From Whitmania pigra (Eukaryota > Annelida > Clitellata > Hirudinida > Haemopidae): DNA of 64,000 bases. The stretch is from positions 859,501 to 923,500 of the forward strand of contig JAJTWR010000182.1 of assembly GCA_021613335.1 (NCBI GenBank). Reading direction: 5' to 3'. The translations under genes were made by a program, and so were the position numbers. Under the pieces are notes generated by a model. It worked only from the letters and a program-made list of their open reading frames with translations. It had not been told where the DNA came from and ran no database searches. Numbering within the stretch: position 1 is the stretch's first letter; each line of letters begins with the position of its first letter. Positions 36,253-47,297 of this stretch are shown here, one piece after another.

Positions 36253-36760
36253 TCAAATTTTAATCCTACAAATCTTGCACCTCTTACCACACTTGTTGCA
36301 GACAACAATGGTAGTCATTGGTTCATCCCCACTGAGTGTCTGCACCTGATTATAAGTGGTATCTCTCTCACCACTTCTGCTGCACTTGAAATAATTGGAA
36401 CTGGATAAATTAGTCTTTGGGACTTGAGCTTCAAGGATTGATTGTTTCAGCATCTCTTCTTTGTGCTTCTTCACCTCGTCGCTTGCCATTTCGTCGGGAG
36501 TCATGCGAGCAAATCGTTCCGGAGCAATGACCCCCTTTAGCACGTTTTCCTTCAGCTTGGGATTTTTTAATTTCTAAGGTTGACAATTCTACTTCTGATG
36601 TGTATTTGGTGCCAGAATCTTTAAAATCTTCAAATATGCAACTTTCAATCTTGACTGCCAGTTGAGTGACATTGTCATTGGACTTTGAAAGTTGAAGGCG
36701 GCAGCTTGTCAATCTATTGTCATTAAACCAGGCGACTTTAATTTTTCAAATGTTTTCGAG
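36253..36760 (-). pseudogene. TFIIS (TCEA) transcription elongation factor retro-pseudogene
   Basis: TFIIS rescues arrested RNA polymerase II. Two minus-strand frames match its domain II and zinc ribbon without introns. Around 36560-36712 reads VKIESCIFEDFKDSGTKY. Then, in a shifted frame (36253-36543), comes KGVIAPERFARMTPDEMASD, SILEAQVPKTN, TTYNQVQTLSGDEPMTTIVV and CNKCGKRCKIC. The DE acidic pair of the hairpin (DEPMTT) is kept, but one zinc Cys of the first pair is Ser (CSRSGE) and there is at least one frameshift. No N-terminal LW/TFIIN domain is visible. It is best explained as a decayed processed copy or a decayed 3' fragment. Confidence 0.82.
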
Positions 36761-37084
36761 CACCTTCAGAACTCAGAGATTCAACAAGTGCCAAACAAGA
36801 GTTTGTAAGCCGGTTTGGTTTTGACCAACTTCGCCTGCAAAAACATTCTTTCGCGAAAATGGAGTATTTTTGTCGGCCATAAAACTGTCAACAATAGATC
36901 AGCTTGATTTATTTTATCTTGAATTGAGAGATGGTTCGAAGTTCTACAAAAGTGGTCAATATCTAAAGCTCGGACCTTCATGTTTTAGCATGTTTCTGTG
37001 TCTGTCAGCAGACCTAATTTATTAGTGTTATTTGATAAACATGAACAAACATTACATTTCACTCAAATGATTGATGGGATCTCT
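36760..37084. other. Unassigned sequence between the TFIIS pseudogene and gypsy element
   Basis: A 66-codon minus-strand frame (36781-36981) may be a further degraded part of the same or another retrocopy. No family was recognised. Confidence 0.3.
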
Positions 37085-37159
37085 TGAGACCATAGATATC
37101 GCATAATATTTTTAGAATTAAATTTAAGAATTAATTCCAACAGTTCAAATCTTGCAGTT

Positions 37160-37790
37160 GAAATCGCTACGGAAGTGGAAGAATCTTCTAAAGTCGCCAA
37201 AGCCACAGTACACGGCACATCGGACGAACCGGTAATGAAAGTATTCAAACCTGCCGGAAACAAACAAGAAAAAGTAAATTTCAAACCAAGACGCCAGGTA
37301 CAGCAGCTCTCTAAATTTCCATTCCCGAAAGGGACATCTCCAAGATGTGAAACAAAAGGACAACACGCCAATGATTGCAGGCATATCAAAACTGAATGCA
37401 ACTTCTGTGGAATCATAGGACACTTAGAAAAAGCATGTTTAAAGAAAAAGTTCAAAAGAGAGAGAAGAGTGAATTCAATCCATACAATTCCGAGCCACAC
37501 CCCTCTCATACAAAAATTTCAAATTGCTAATTCAGAATTTGTTTTCGAGTTGGACAGCGGAGCCAGGGATAACTTCTGCTCAATGGAAGTGTAGAACAAG
37601 TGGGGAAAACACAATCTAAAACCTTCCAGTACGAAATATATTTCCGCAACAGGGGACTCCATCCCGAACATAGGAGTCTGTGAAATTATGGTTTCGACAT
37701 TAGATTTTCAAGAAGTACCTCTAGAATTCAATGTCACCAAGTTGCCAAAACTCAACATTCTTGGCAGGAAAGCTATAGTTAAATTACAAA
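37160..37790 (+). pseudogene. Gypsy gag nucleocapsid and protease, with in-frame stop
   Basis: Frame 37175-37594 holds a zinc-knuckle pair: a degenerate CETKGQHANDC and a canonical CNFCGIIGHLEKAC (CCHC). The protease active site FELDSGARDNF follows. A TAG at 37592-37594 interrupts the protease. The same frame continues with YISATGDSIPNIGVCEI and NILGRKAIVKL, the distal protease block. The matrix and capsid parts of gag are absent upstream. Confidence 0.8.
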
Positions 37791-38398
37791 TTGACATGTC
37801 AAACTTGCTACGCAATAACGTTTTCAAGATTGATAAAGAAACTGATTCAATAACCGTCGAAAAAGCATGTCTCAAAATTTGCCACGATTTCAAAGAATGT
37901 TTCGAGCAAGGCCTTGATTGTTTGAAAGATTTCGAATTAGAGGTCAAATTCAAACAGGAGGCAACGCCAATTTTTGGCAAAGCGGATGCTCTTAGTCGTT
38001 TACCAAGTGGGCAAGATTCCAATTTTGACGTCGATGAAGATGAAGAGGACAATCATACAGTTTGCACGATCAATGCCATCAGCAAACAAATCCGACCGAC
38101 CGATTCTCAAACCTTAACAAAAGAATCCCGCAAAGACAAGGTAATTTCATCCGTGGTACGATTTTTAAAACGGGGATGGCCTCGAGTGTTAGATGACACA
38201 ATTCGACATTTTCAAAAGTTGGAAGATACTCTGAATGTGCAGAATGATTGTATTATTTTCGGCAATAGAATTGTAATTCCAGAGAAGATGAGATCTCATG
38301 TTATAGATCTATTACACCTTGGTCACCTGCGGTATGAGGAGGATGAAGCAGTTAGCACGATCGGTTGTTTACTGGCCGAGAATAGATTCCGACATTGA
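37688..38398 (+). pseudogene. Gypsy pol fusion: protease end joined to post-RNase H linker
   Basis: A 236-residue frame starts in the distal protease (LDFQEVPLEFNV), runs to LEVKFKQEATPIF just before the RT, then joins in frame to GKADALSRLPSG, which normally follows RNase H. It continues into the integrase linker and the HHCC finger (IDLLHLGH). A frameshift near 38310-38340 moves the integrase to the next frame. The missing segment should be about 1.5 kb in an intact element. Confidence 0.82.
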
Positions 38399-39315
38399 AG
38401 ATATGCGTAGGAAATGCATAACTTGTGCGGAACATCAAAACAACCCACCAAAGTTTGCGAACCATCCCTGGATGCTACCCGAACGACCTTGGAGCAGGGT
38501 CCACATAGATCTCGCGGTTAACTTCATGGGGAAGAACTGGTTGGTGATGCTTGATAGTTACTCTAAATACCCGTGCATCCATCCTACTTCAAGCATCACT
38601 TTGAGAACAACGATGGATTTACTCGAAGAGGATTTCGCCCACTTCGGGTATCCGCATACCCTCGTAACGGACAATGCGCCAACTTTTACATCAGAGGAAT
38701 TCTAGGAATATCTAAGAGAACGAGGTATTCTACACCTGAGAGGAGCACCTTACCATCCCGCTACAAACGGACAAGCGGAGAGATTGGTGCAGACATTCAA
38801 ATTATTGAGAAAATCGAGGCTTCCGTATGGCCAAGCATTACGGGAATTCCTAATTCAATACCGACGAACACCCTTCGAGTCGGGCCTTTCACCCAGTGAA
38901 TTGTTAAACAGAAGACAACTACGAGGAAAATTAGATGCACTTTTGCCTTCGGTGTCTCAAATAGCCAAACGTTTACAAAACAGACAGAACGAGCTTACGT
39001 CCAACAAGAGAACGAGCAACACCAAATTCGATGTCGGGAAGGCCCTGCCAAAAGGACCTACTTGGAAGACGCACGTTGAGCAATTGAGGCCCAGACACGG
39101 AGTAAATGAGAACGATGACCCAGGCATGGCGCCGGGTCCCACTTCAAGAAAGGTTCCACTTCCAACAACAATACGAACAACTGTACAACCGCCGAGAAGA
39201 CCCAGAGGACGAAGAAACTTCCAGCAACCAAACCTACCGGATCAAGAACTTACACTGCCTAGACGGTCAGAAAGACTACGGCTCAAAGCTCTGGGAGATA
39301 CTTCGGCTGGCGCGG
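38319..39315 (+). pseudogene. Gypsy integrase with one in-frame stop
   Basis: The frame has CITCAEHQ (second half of the HHCC finger), SRVHIDLAVNF (first catalytic Asp), VTDNAPTFTSEEF (second Asp), a TAG at 38703-38705, then in the same frame GAPYHPATNGQAERLVQT (catalytic Glu) and FLIQYRRTPFESGLSPSELL. The rest reaches into the C-terminal basic region ending RRSERLRLKA. All three DDE residues are readable across the stop. Confidence 0.85.
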
Positions 39316-39962
39316 AGATGTTGTGACGCCATCTTGGCGTATAAAAAGGAACAGGCCTCGGGAGCAAGAGAGTTCGTACGGGAGTTGAACAATAGGGATT
39401 GCGAGTTGAGCGATGTTACATGCAAATACGTACTTGGCAGCCTTTAGCGATATTTCCGTTCTTATTTCTGTTTCTGAATATTTGAGAGCCAATAAAGTTT
39501 TCCGAACTCGATTAAAACCGAACGCCGTAGTCCCATGCTTAGTAAAAACAACAAAAACTATGCTAAATAAAGATTTTTTGATTAAACATGAAGTGCTTGG
39601 GTTTGTGTGCTGCTTGATGTACTCAGTGGAGCAAAAGAGAGGATTGCCACTGGCACACACCTACTGATCTAGCTCTAAAACAACATAATTTCAAACGAAA
39701 TCGGCGACGTAATGCGCGCCGAAATACTTAACAACGACGATTTAACCAGACTGAGCCACAGCAATGCGAGGCCGGGTTTATCTAGTTGTTAATCCAAAAT
39801 TCTCATAAAAATTTATTTGTTATTGTTTCGATATCAATAACGCGGCAGACGATATCCGCTATTTATTATTGTTTAATATTTATTGGGCACCACATTCCCC
39901 TAGAGACCAAACATAACTCGTAGTATTTTTAGAAATAAATTTAAGAATTAACTCCAACAGTT

Positions 39963-40566
39963 CCTGCATACATGGTTAATAGCAACTGTCGTAATGTGTT
40001 CAAAACCCAGCCTGCATTGCCTCAAGCGCTATATAAAAGGTCTTTAAAAGCGATTCTGACGATTCATATGCTATGCATATGTCGCTAGGTAAATGATGTT
40101 ACAATTGCATAATTTATTTTTTTTCTCCAAATCTAAACGTGCCAGGCACAATCGCCTCGCCTGCCATAGGTTTGCCGTCCCGCACCTAAAAGGAATGTCT
40201 CGAAAATGGCACAGGAATGTCTCTGATTCTAGTTGGAAAAGGATGTCCATTAAACAATTTAAATAATAACTTTTAATGATTTTTTTTTATAAATATTAAT
40301 CAGTAATGATAAATATTATCAAAATATAATAATATATCAAAATATTTATTGCGATATTATTTATTTAAAAAGTAATGACAAGATAAAAAATGTCAATTTA
40401 ATAAATGCAATACATAAACAATTTAAAATGTGTTTATGATATTATTGAAACGTTATTCGACATCTTTGGTTTGTTAAATGCAAACTACATTGACGTGATT
40501 TAAAATGATCAATTTAAAGAGAATTACTTAGCTTGCAAAGTTTTCAGTTAAGATATAGCTTTGGAA
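39963..40566. other. Flank of gypsy element and 5' flank of the unknown gene copy 2
   Basis: From about 40250 the sequence resembles 28500-28806 upstream of copy 1 (for example 'cgacatctttggtttgttaa' at 40.46 kb and its counterpart at 28.70 kb). The duplication therefore includes at least 300 bp of promoter-side DNA. Confidence 0.6.
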
Positions 40567-43500
40567 ATGTCGGTTGAATCAACGAGAAATACACCAAACG
40601 GTAATTTGCGATATGTGATGTGAACTTCATAAAATGTAACACAATTATTTCTTGCAGATTCAGAAATTATTGATGCTCTCAGAAAATTATGTCATGTCAT
40701 CAGAAAAACTAATGACGTATGAGTAATAATAATTATATTTATTTGAAATGCTTAACAAACATAATTTGCACAGCTTGCAGGAAGCAGCATGAATGAATTT
40801 GTACAAATAGCAGCGGCTCTAGGGTTCGAGAATGTTATTATTTCAATAATTGATTACATTAACTTAACCAGACTATTAAAAATTAATTAATATATTGTAC
40901 TTACATTGTTTTAAATTACTTTTTGGGAATATTTCAGTAAAATCTTGCCTAAACTACCTGAAGATTCTAGATTGTTTGAAATTGATGATATTTTGTATCA
41001 AGATGAATATATAAATGCTGGAGACACACAGGGTTAGTTAAGTGAAATTAAAAATTTAATGGTTTTTATGAAATTTTGAAATTTAAAAAAAAAGTTTTTT
41101 CAGTGTTTAAATTTGTGATGCTTTTTAAATTTCTTCCGCTAGATGTAAATTTAGATATTCCAAAGCGCCTATTAAGTGGCGAATTTTTCGAGTTATACAT
41201 CCAAATATATTCAATGCTGGTACGTATTCGTCTAAGTTAGTTATGTAATCATATCAAATTGCTGCAATTATTTTATTTTACTTCTGGTTTGTAACGATCT
41301 AGGGCATATTAAACAAGTCCCCAGTAAATCGGGCATTGGAAGCAACATACCTTCAGATAATCAACCACTCACCAGATGAAGTATTTAATAACGACCATTA
41401 TCACCGCAACATATTATTGTAGAAATATTTTTAAATTTAAGCTTCGAAATAATTTTTTAAAAGCGTTTATTTTAAACAGTTGCATTGATCGTTTAATGGA
41501 AACCAGAAACACGTTCAGACTATGTCTTTCTCTGAAAATGTTGAAGATCGCTCTCAGCAGGAATAGAACGATTGTTATTGAAAAAATGCAGAATCAATGT
41601 AAATGAAACATTTGTTAAAAATTGTGCTGTTTAAACATTTTGAAATTTATATTTTAAGACAATTACATGTTACTGTGGATGTTGAAGCTGCCAAACATTC
41701 CTGAACCCAGACTTCCTCAACAAAAGCGAATCTCTTCCTGGTTGAAACACCATTGTAAGAAGCACTTATCGTAATTTTTCATTGTATTTAATCTATATAG
41801 CGCCACATACATAGCGTCGGAGGCGTTTCTTGTGACCATTTATATGACGCTCTTTCTCAAGGGCTCTTGTTGCAGTTCAGGTTGGATTTCGAACATATTT
41901 CGACTTTTGCCATTACCGCCGTTTACGTAACAAATTCGGCCATTCTACATGTTGTAACAATGAATACAAATTATAAAATGTTCAAACCTACGAAATTGAC
42001 ATAATTGGACATTCTCTTCATTAGCAGCTGACATCATCAATACAGTTGATTATAAAACGTTCAAGTTTAATCAAATTCCGAAATCCATCGATCTAACCAT
42101 TTCACCAGAACAGGTTCAGACTACTATATTATATAACATTAACAAAAATTTCTAAGATGAATGAATCTATTTCATATGGAAATATAGTTTAATATTATAT
42201 TATTCTATTAATATGTTGCATTTATATTTATTCTGAAGTTAATCAATATTCACTAATTATCATACCAGCAACAGTTCGATGTTAAGTATATCCTCAATTT
42301 GACGGAAAAGTTCCCCGACATTCCTTTTGTCTTTGAACGCCTCCATCCATACTTTATGTCCGCAAAAGATGAAAAAGAGAAAATCAGAAGATTGAAGGAC
42401 TTTTTGATTGGTCACTCCTACAGGGTATGAGATTTATCTATGTTCACTAATTTGTGTTCTAAAATTTGCAAGAAACAATTTTAAGTAAGAATTTGATCCG
42501 ATTAAATAAATCAGCACTGATGTTATACCGATCTACTTTGGCTTTGACTCAAGATTCAAACTTTTACTTTTTTGTTGAAACTGTTGAACAATTTTGCATT
42601 TAGTTCGAATGTTTGACTAATTATGAAAAATTACAATTTAATAATTTATGTTTATCTTTATTTATTATGTTATGGCTTTTTTTCAAAGGATTTTTCACAG
42701 ATTGAAACGAATGAAGAAGGCGAATACAAAGTTTCTTTTAGCACCCATCGCTTTGTAATAGATTGTATAAATTTCATGAACAGTTTTGCTATCTTGGGAA
42801 AAATTCTAAAGGTAAAGATACTTCGACTATTTCATGATTTGTTCAAGTTATTTTGCAAAATCTTTAATTATAGAAGCGCGTTTATTCTGATGACATTCTG
42901 AGAGAGTTTGAAAATCGTTATGGATGTGAAATAAAACCATATCTGTTAAAAAAGAATAACAATGCTCAACCAGTTGTTGCAGAAGAATTGAAAGACCAAC
43001 TTGATCTTCAAGATGAATTGAACAATTCGTTAAATTATAAAAATATCAATGATGATGAACCTGATTATACTATTGAAAATTACATTTTTTATGCGGATTT
43101 CGTGAGGGATTTGCAGGTGTTAAGCATCATACATACGGCAGCAGAAATGTGCGAAGAACTTCTTAAGGTTGGCTGAAGATAATGATTTCATGATAACATG
43201 CATGGATGATTAATTGAAATTTATATTTTTAGACGGAAGGCGGCTTTGTTGGTGTTGATTCTGAAACATTCAGATGCAAAAGCCAGCCTGTTAGCGATTA
43301 CCTCAGAAAAGCAATTTTAAATCCATCAGAGTGTTGTAAGGTGCCTTGGTTAATTGACCTTCTAGCCCGAAAATGGTGAGACCAAGTATTATGTTAAAAA
43401 GTAACGCATCAATTAAACAAATTGTTCTTAACTTTAGTCCATTCTTACTTCTACCAAAACGGCATGAACATTTATTGGGAGATTTATTAAAAATGTTGAA

Positions 43501-43685
43501 AGGGGAAGAAATTGAGGAGGTTATTTATTCAGTAAATATATTTAGTGTTTTTTATATTGATACCATTTATTATTGCTTAATTAATAAGCCAGTTATTTAT
43601 AATTCCTTCAATGAAAATTATTTTTTGGTTTTAGTGGGCCAACGAAGACATTTATTTCGCTTTAAATAGCTTGATAAGCGAATAG
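40567..43685 (+). CDS. Unrecognised multi-exon gene, copy 2 (apparently intact)
   Basis: About twelve exons. First exon MSVESTRNTPN (40567-40600); second 40658-40716 (SEIIDALRKLCHVIRKTND) joins in phase; then MNEFVQIAAALGFENVI (from 40776), KILPKLPEDSRLFEIDDI (40939-41033), DIPKRLLSGEFFELYIQIYS (41146-41218), ALEATYLQIINHSPDEV (41303-41420), RLMETRNTFRLCLSLKMLKI (41480-41604), LPNIPEPRLPQQKRISSWLK (41671-41757), SIDLTISPEQ (42027-42117), FPDIPFVFERLHPYFMS (42271-42424), GEYKVSFSTHRF...LGKIL (42702-42810), then YGCEIKPYLL...IIHTAAEMCEELLK (42875-43166), GFVGVDSETF...PWLIDLLARK (43233-43375), LLPKRHEHLLGDLLKML (43439-43520) and WANEDIYFALNSLISE with stop at 43683-43685. The product is about 470 residues, mostly amphipathic helix, with no signal peptide, TM segment or zinc motif. 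The family is not recognised, and the exon 3/4 junction was not resolved. Confidence 0.7.
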
Positions 43686-43689
43686 AAAG

Positions 43690-44605
43690 GTAATAATAAA
43701 AATACGTTTGTCACAGTTCGGTACAACACTGCATTCTTATTATCAATGATGAAAGGGAATAATGAAATGACGGACGAGAAAGCTCTCAAATAGTATTTCT
43801 TTTGGTCTTCTGTTTATATGGACCGTCGCATCACGCGATTATTGTATTTATTAACATTTAATTAAACTAAAAAATTGAAAACTACTTACGTTGCTTGAAC
43901 ACTATCTCGGCTGGAAATTTCTCAAAAAGAAATGTACCTATAAACTTCTAGTCACATCCAGGATTTAATTGTTCGAGTTCGTGGGATTTGTCTAGATTGC
44001 AATATATTTCTATATAAATTACGGCTTTTGTTATGAGATAATTCTGAACTATTAAGAGTCACTTACTATAAAAAAGTTTAGTGATCATTTTCATGATCTA
44101 ATTTCATATTTTGGTCTTCGATAAAGACTTTTTAATATAAAATTTACTGATCACATAAAAAATATTAGCCCAGATTAAACCAAAATCTGAAATAAAACCA
44201 ATTGAAAAACCTTTGCAACTGAAGCTTGGTTAATTCGGCAACGCTAGTAAGTCGACGTTTTTGAAGTGGAACCGCCAAATTCCCTCTTCGTCTTAGAATT
44301 TTATCATCGGTTATGTCGATTCTATTAAGTCTCCGAATCCTAATATCTCGAACACAAAAGAGGGTCAAACCTTACATCAGTTATGTCGATCAGGGAGGCA
44401 CAGAAAGCTCCGAAATCAAAAATCTTCATATTTTCTTTTTTTACTTCATATTTTGTCGATATTTATTGTTCGCTAATAACTATTATGACCGACTCAAAAC
44501 TTTGCTAAAATTTGATATCGCAAAATTTAGTTCTTATCTTTAATAAAAATATAAACATTCAAAAGTGCCTGCTGGGCATTGATAACCAGATGAGCCTGAC
44601 GCTGA
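43690..44605. other. Spacer, nothing recognised
   Basis: AT-rich sequence downstream of the unknown gene. Short frames near 44165-44543 have no family signature. Confidence 0.4.
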
Positions 44606-45076
44606 AGAAAAATGATGTATCCGAAAGGACTCAGGGCAGAATTGCAAGATCGTCTGCAGTCGTGGATAATGGATCAAGGTGAGGATCCAGAGGATTATTT
44701 ATTTGTTGATCCATTCCAGAGAGAAATGCTGGAACTCATGAACAATCTATGCAGCAAGTTGGAAGTAAAGATGGAAGACAAGCAAGCAGTTGTCATAGAA
44801 AAGGTAACTGAGGTTTCCTTCGACAAGACTGCCACTAGGTATCAACTGAAGGAGATTCCAACAAGCACCAAAAACATCATGCCAGCTGAAGCATCAGCAG
44901 TGCACCCGATTGCCACACTGGTTTCGGTTGAGAAAGAGACCGAGGAAATTGTAGATGGAAGAACTTTTGGAAGCGAAGTGTTTCTTCCATGGAGTGAGGA
45001 ATCGGGGAAGGAGCTGAGGGAAGAGCTGGGTGAGGAGAACGGTGCTGAGGAGACCTTTGCTGAGGTGAGTGAGTGA

Positions 45077-46348
45077 GTGAGTTTGGTGGTTGACGGTGAC
45101 AGTCCAATAGTGGAGCTCCCCATAAAGATGGGAAATGTTGAGAATAAAGACAACAGTGAGCTGAGGGAGAGTTTCGCAAACTCCAAAGAAGTCGCGCCAG
45201 TGCCCGATGAGCCAGTTCCGTGCACGATTGCCTCGTTGGTAACGGTTGTGGAGAGAACCGAAGAAATAGTTGAAGGGGGGACTTTGGGAGAGACCAGAGT
45301 GGAGCCTCCTCGAGTTGAGGAATCAGTGGAGGAAGTGTACCCGGAAAACAGTGGCGATCGATTTGAGTTGGGAGTTTCCGAATTCGATTCAAATATAACA
45401 TCGTCGTTGGCAGCTGTTAACCTGGGTGTTCCACAGGGTTCAATCTTGGGACCACTTTTGTTTCTGATTTATATCAATGACCTGTGCAACTCCTCTGATC
45501 GTCTTGAGTACTTACTGTTCGCAGACGACACTAATGTTTTTCTGTCTGGAAATAATATAGCTGATCTCTACTCTACCATGAATACTGAGCTTGAAAAGCT
45601 GGCAGAATGGTTCAGGGCAAACCTCTTGTCTCTCAACACTAAAAAAACCGTATATATGTTTTTCCATAAAGCAAGGAAGAAATTCCCCATGGAGGATTGT
45701 AACATTTATATTAATAATTCTGTTATATCTCGTGTTGAATCTTGTAAATTTCTTGGAGTCATTATAGACCAACATCTCTCATTCAAGCAACATATTCACT
45801 ATATAACGGCAAAGATTTCTAAAAATATTGGCATAATTTATCGCATACGCTGTTATATAAACATAAAAACAGTAATTACATTGTATTATTCACTTATCTA
45901 TCCATACTTAAACTATTGCAACTTAATTTTGGCTTGTAACTACTCAACTTACTTAAAACCTTTACTTAATCTTCAGAAAAAACTTTTACGTGTTGCTCTT
46001 TGTTTGCCATATAACTCTCATACCGATCATGCATTTGTAAATTTAAACATACTTAAAATTCATCAAATAAATAATTTCCATTTGGCCATTCTTATGTACA
46101 AAGTAGATCACCACATGTTGCCTCGTCTTTTCGATGGTTTGTTTTCAAAAATTTCCTCTTTACATACATACTCTGTTCGATCGTCAAACAATTATAGATC
46201 AGCTTTTGCTAAATCTGTCACTGGTTCTCGCAGTATTGTTTGCATGGGACCAAAGATTTACTCTACCGTTCCATGTAGTATCACCAACCTTTCTAATCTT
46301 TACACTTTTAAGAAGGCATTAAAACACTTTATTATTAACTCTAAATAA
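45077..46348 (+). pseudogene. Chimeric ORF: gag-like segment fused to LINE reverse transcriptase
   Basis: The 423-residue open frame is not one gene. Residues 1-115 belong to the Glu-rich host element. From about residue 116 it reads LINE reverse transcriptase: NLGVPQGSILGPLLFLIYIND, LLFADDTNVF and KFLGVIIDQHLSF, and ends as the LINE C terminus (FKKALKHFIINSK). The LINE is truncated just before the CGVPQG block, so the fingers and first catalytic Asp are missing. The two parts share a frame by chance. Confidence 0.88.
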
Positions 46349-46541
46349 CCATGTTTATTACTCAAAATTACTTTATTATTGATTACATTTCTAGAACATT
46401 GAAAAGCAACTATATTCATCAATGACAATAGGACGTCAGTTAGCGGGAGTTTGTTTCCCTTATGTCGTTCCTTTTTTTCCTTTCGGTATTTCCAACTTGT
46501 CTTGTTTTGTGTTTCAATAATAAAAAAAAAAAAAAAAAATT
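45418..46541 (+). mobile_element. 5'-truncated LINE insertion with poly(A) and 7-bp target duplication
   Basis: The LINE 3' part (RT palm to end, 3' UTR) ends in an A run at about 46521-46539. CAGCTGT at 45411-45417 is repeated at 46542-46548, consistent with a target-site duplication. Removing the insert restores the host frame (SLAAV joined to DIVEIG). Protein similarity to the 29.3-kb LINE is clear but moderate, so it is a related, different subfamily. Confidence 0.88.
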
Positions 46542-46949
46542 CAGCTGTGGATATCGTGGAGATTGGAGCTGCAGATGTCACTGTTACTGAGAGGGGAGAT
46601 GTTGGCGGTGAGGTACTCGGTGGTCGTGACTACATGGTTTCTAAGGTTGGATCAATGTCTCAGGAACTCATTTGTGAAGTTCTCAGCCAGGGCGGGCTTT
46701 CTGGCCTTCGGAGGTCGTCGGAGACTCGGGGCGAGCCTTTAGTACTGTTGTTTGTTTTGCTGATCTTTTTCAGCAAGCGTTTTAGTAGAGATGCGAGAGG
46801 AGGACGGGCTCGCATTGAAACAATGGTGGTACATGGGCACCATGTAGGAGATTGTGTCCCGAGATTAAAAATGAAGGTGTCACACATCCGCCGACTGGCG
46901 AAGTACCACGGAGAGCAGTCTGTTCGGGACGAACAGATTTAAGGAGGGT

Positions 46950-47295
46950 GGAATGTTGTAAACTTAGAAATTAATTAAGTTTATATTGCTAAAAAAATTA
47001 ATGAATGAATGAACATCAACCGAAATTTTTTTTTAATTATATATGGTGTAATAATTCACTGTTATTTTATAGCTATTAACTAAGATAGTAACTTAATAAT
47101 TAATTTAATACAAATTCCATTGATGATTATTTTTTTGTATTTTGTTTTTATATTTTATAGTGTGTGCATTTTATATGAGATTTTAAATATATTTAACTAT
47201 TTTTATAGTAATCAAGAAAGTAGTTAATTTTTAGTAGTAGTTTAGAAGTTATAACTTATATAAGTAGTTTTTTATTATGTCATGTAGTAGTTGTC
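46950..47295. other. Possible 3' LTR of the gag-like element; AT-rich
   Basis: It starts with 'tgttgtaaacttagaaatta' right after a purine-rich tract. The matching 5' LTR could not be located upstream of 44.6 kb, so this stays tentative. Confidence 0.3.
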
Positions 47296-47297
47296 AG

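Larger units (their letters stand above)
37085..39960 (+). mobile_element. Ty3/gypsy LTR retrotransposon, internally deleted and 5'-truncated
   Basis: Order: last 60 bp of an LTR-like sequence (37090-37148, matching 39905-39962), gag nucleocapsid, aspartic protease, integrase, then a 3' LTR-like region. The latter begins near 39318 (TGTTGTGACGCC) and has a TATA box (tataaaaag, about 39340) and AATAAA at about 39489. Reverse transcriptase and RNase H are missing: the frame passes directly from the pre-RT block (FKQEATPIF) to the post-RNase H block (GKADALSRLP) near 37975. Stops and a frameshift break the polyprotein. Confidence 0.85.
44612..46942 (+). mobile_element. Glu-rich gag-like retroelement ORF, interrupted by a LINE
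   Basis: The frame begins MMYPKGLRAELQDRLQSWIM...GEDPEDYLF, reminiscent of the SAP-like start of some Ty3/gypsy Gag proteins. It has two diverged internal repeats (HPIATLVSVEKETEEIVDG and CTIASLVTVVERTEEIVEG). A single in-frame TGA (45074-45076) lies in a GTGA/GAGT tandem repeat. The reading continues to SNITSSLAAV at 45417, is interrupted by a LINE, and resumes at 46542 (SAVDIVEIGAADV) to DCVPRLKMKVSHIRRLA and a stop at 46940-46942. The following 'ggagggtggaatgttgtaaa' looks like a polypurine tract followed by an LTR start. Element type is inferred, and no protease or RT of its own is seen. Confidence 0.55.

Noticed and set aside
44842..45401. Minus-strand frames of 127 and 174 codons rich in Ser/Pro/Leu
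   Set aside because: Antisense of the Glu-rich gag-like frame; composition is explained by complementing GAG/GAA codons.
45077..46348. A single novel 423-residue gene with acidic N terminus and RT domain
   Set aside because: Target duplication, poly(A) tail and resumption of the host frame after the insert show it is two elements.
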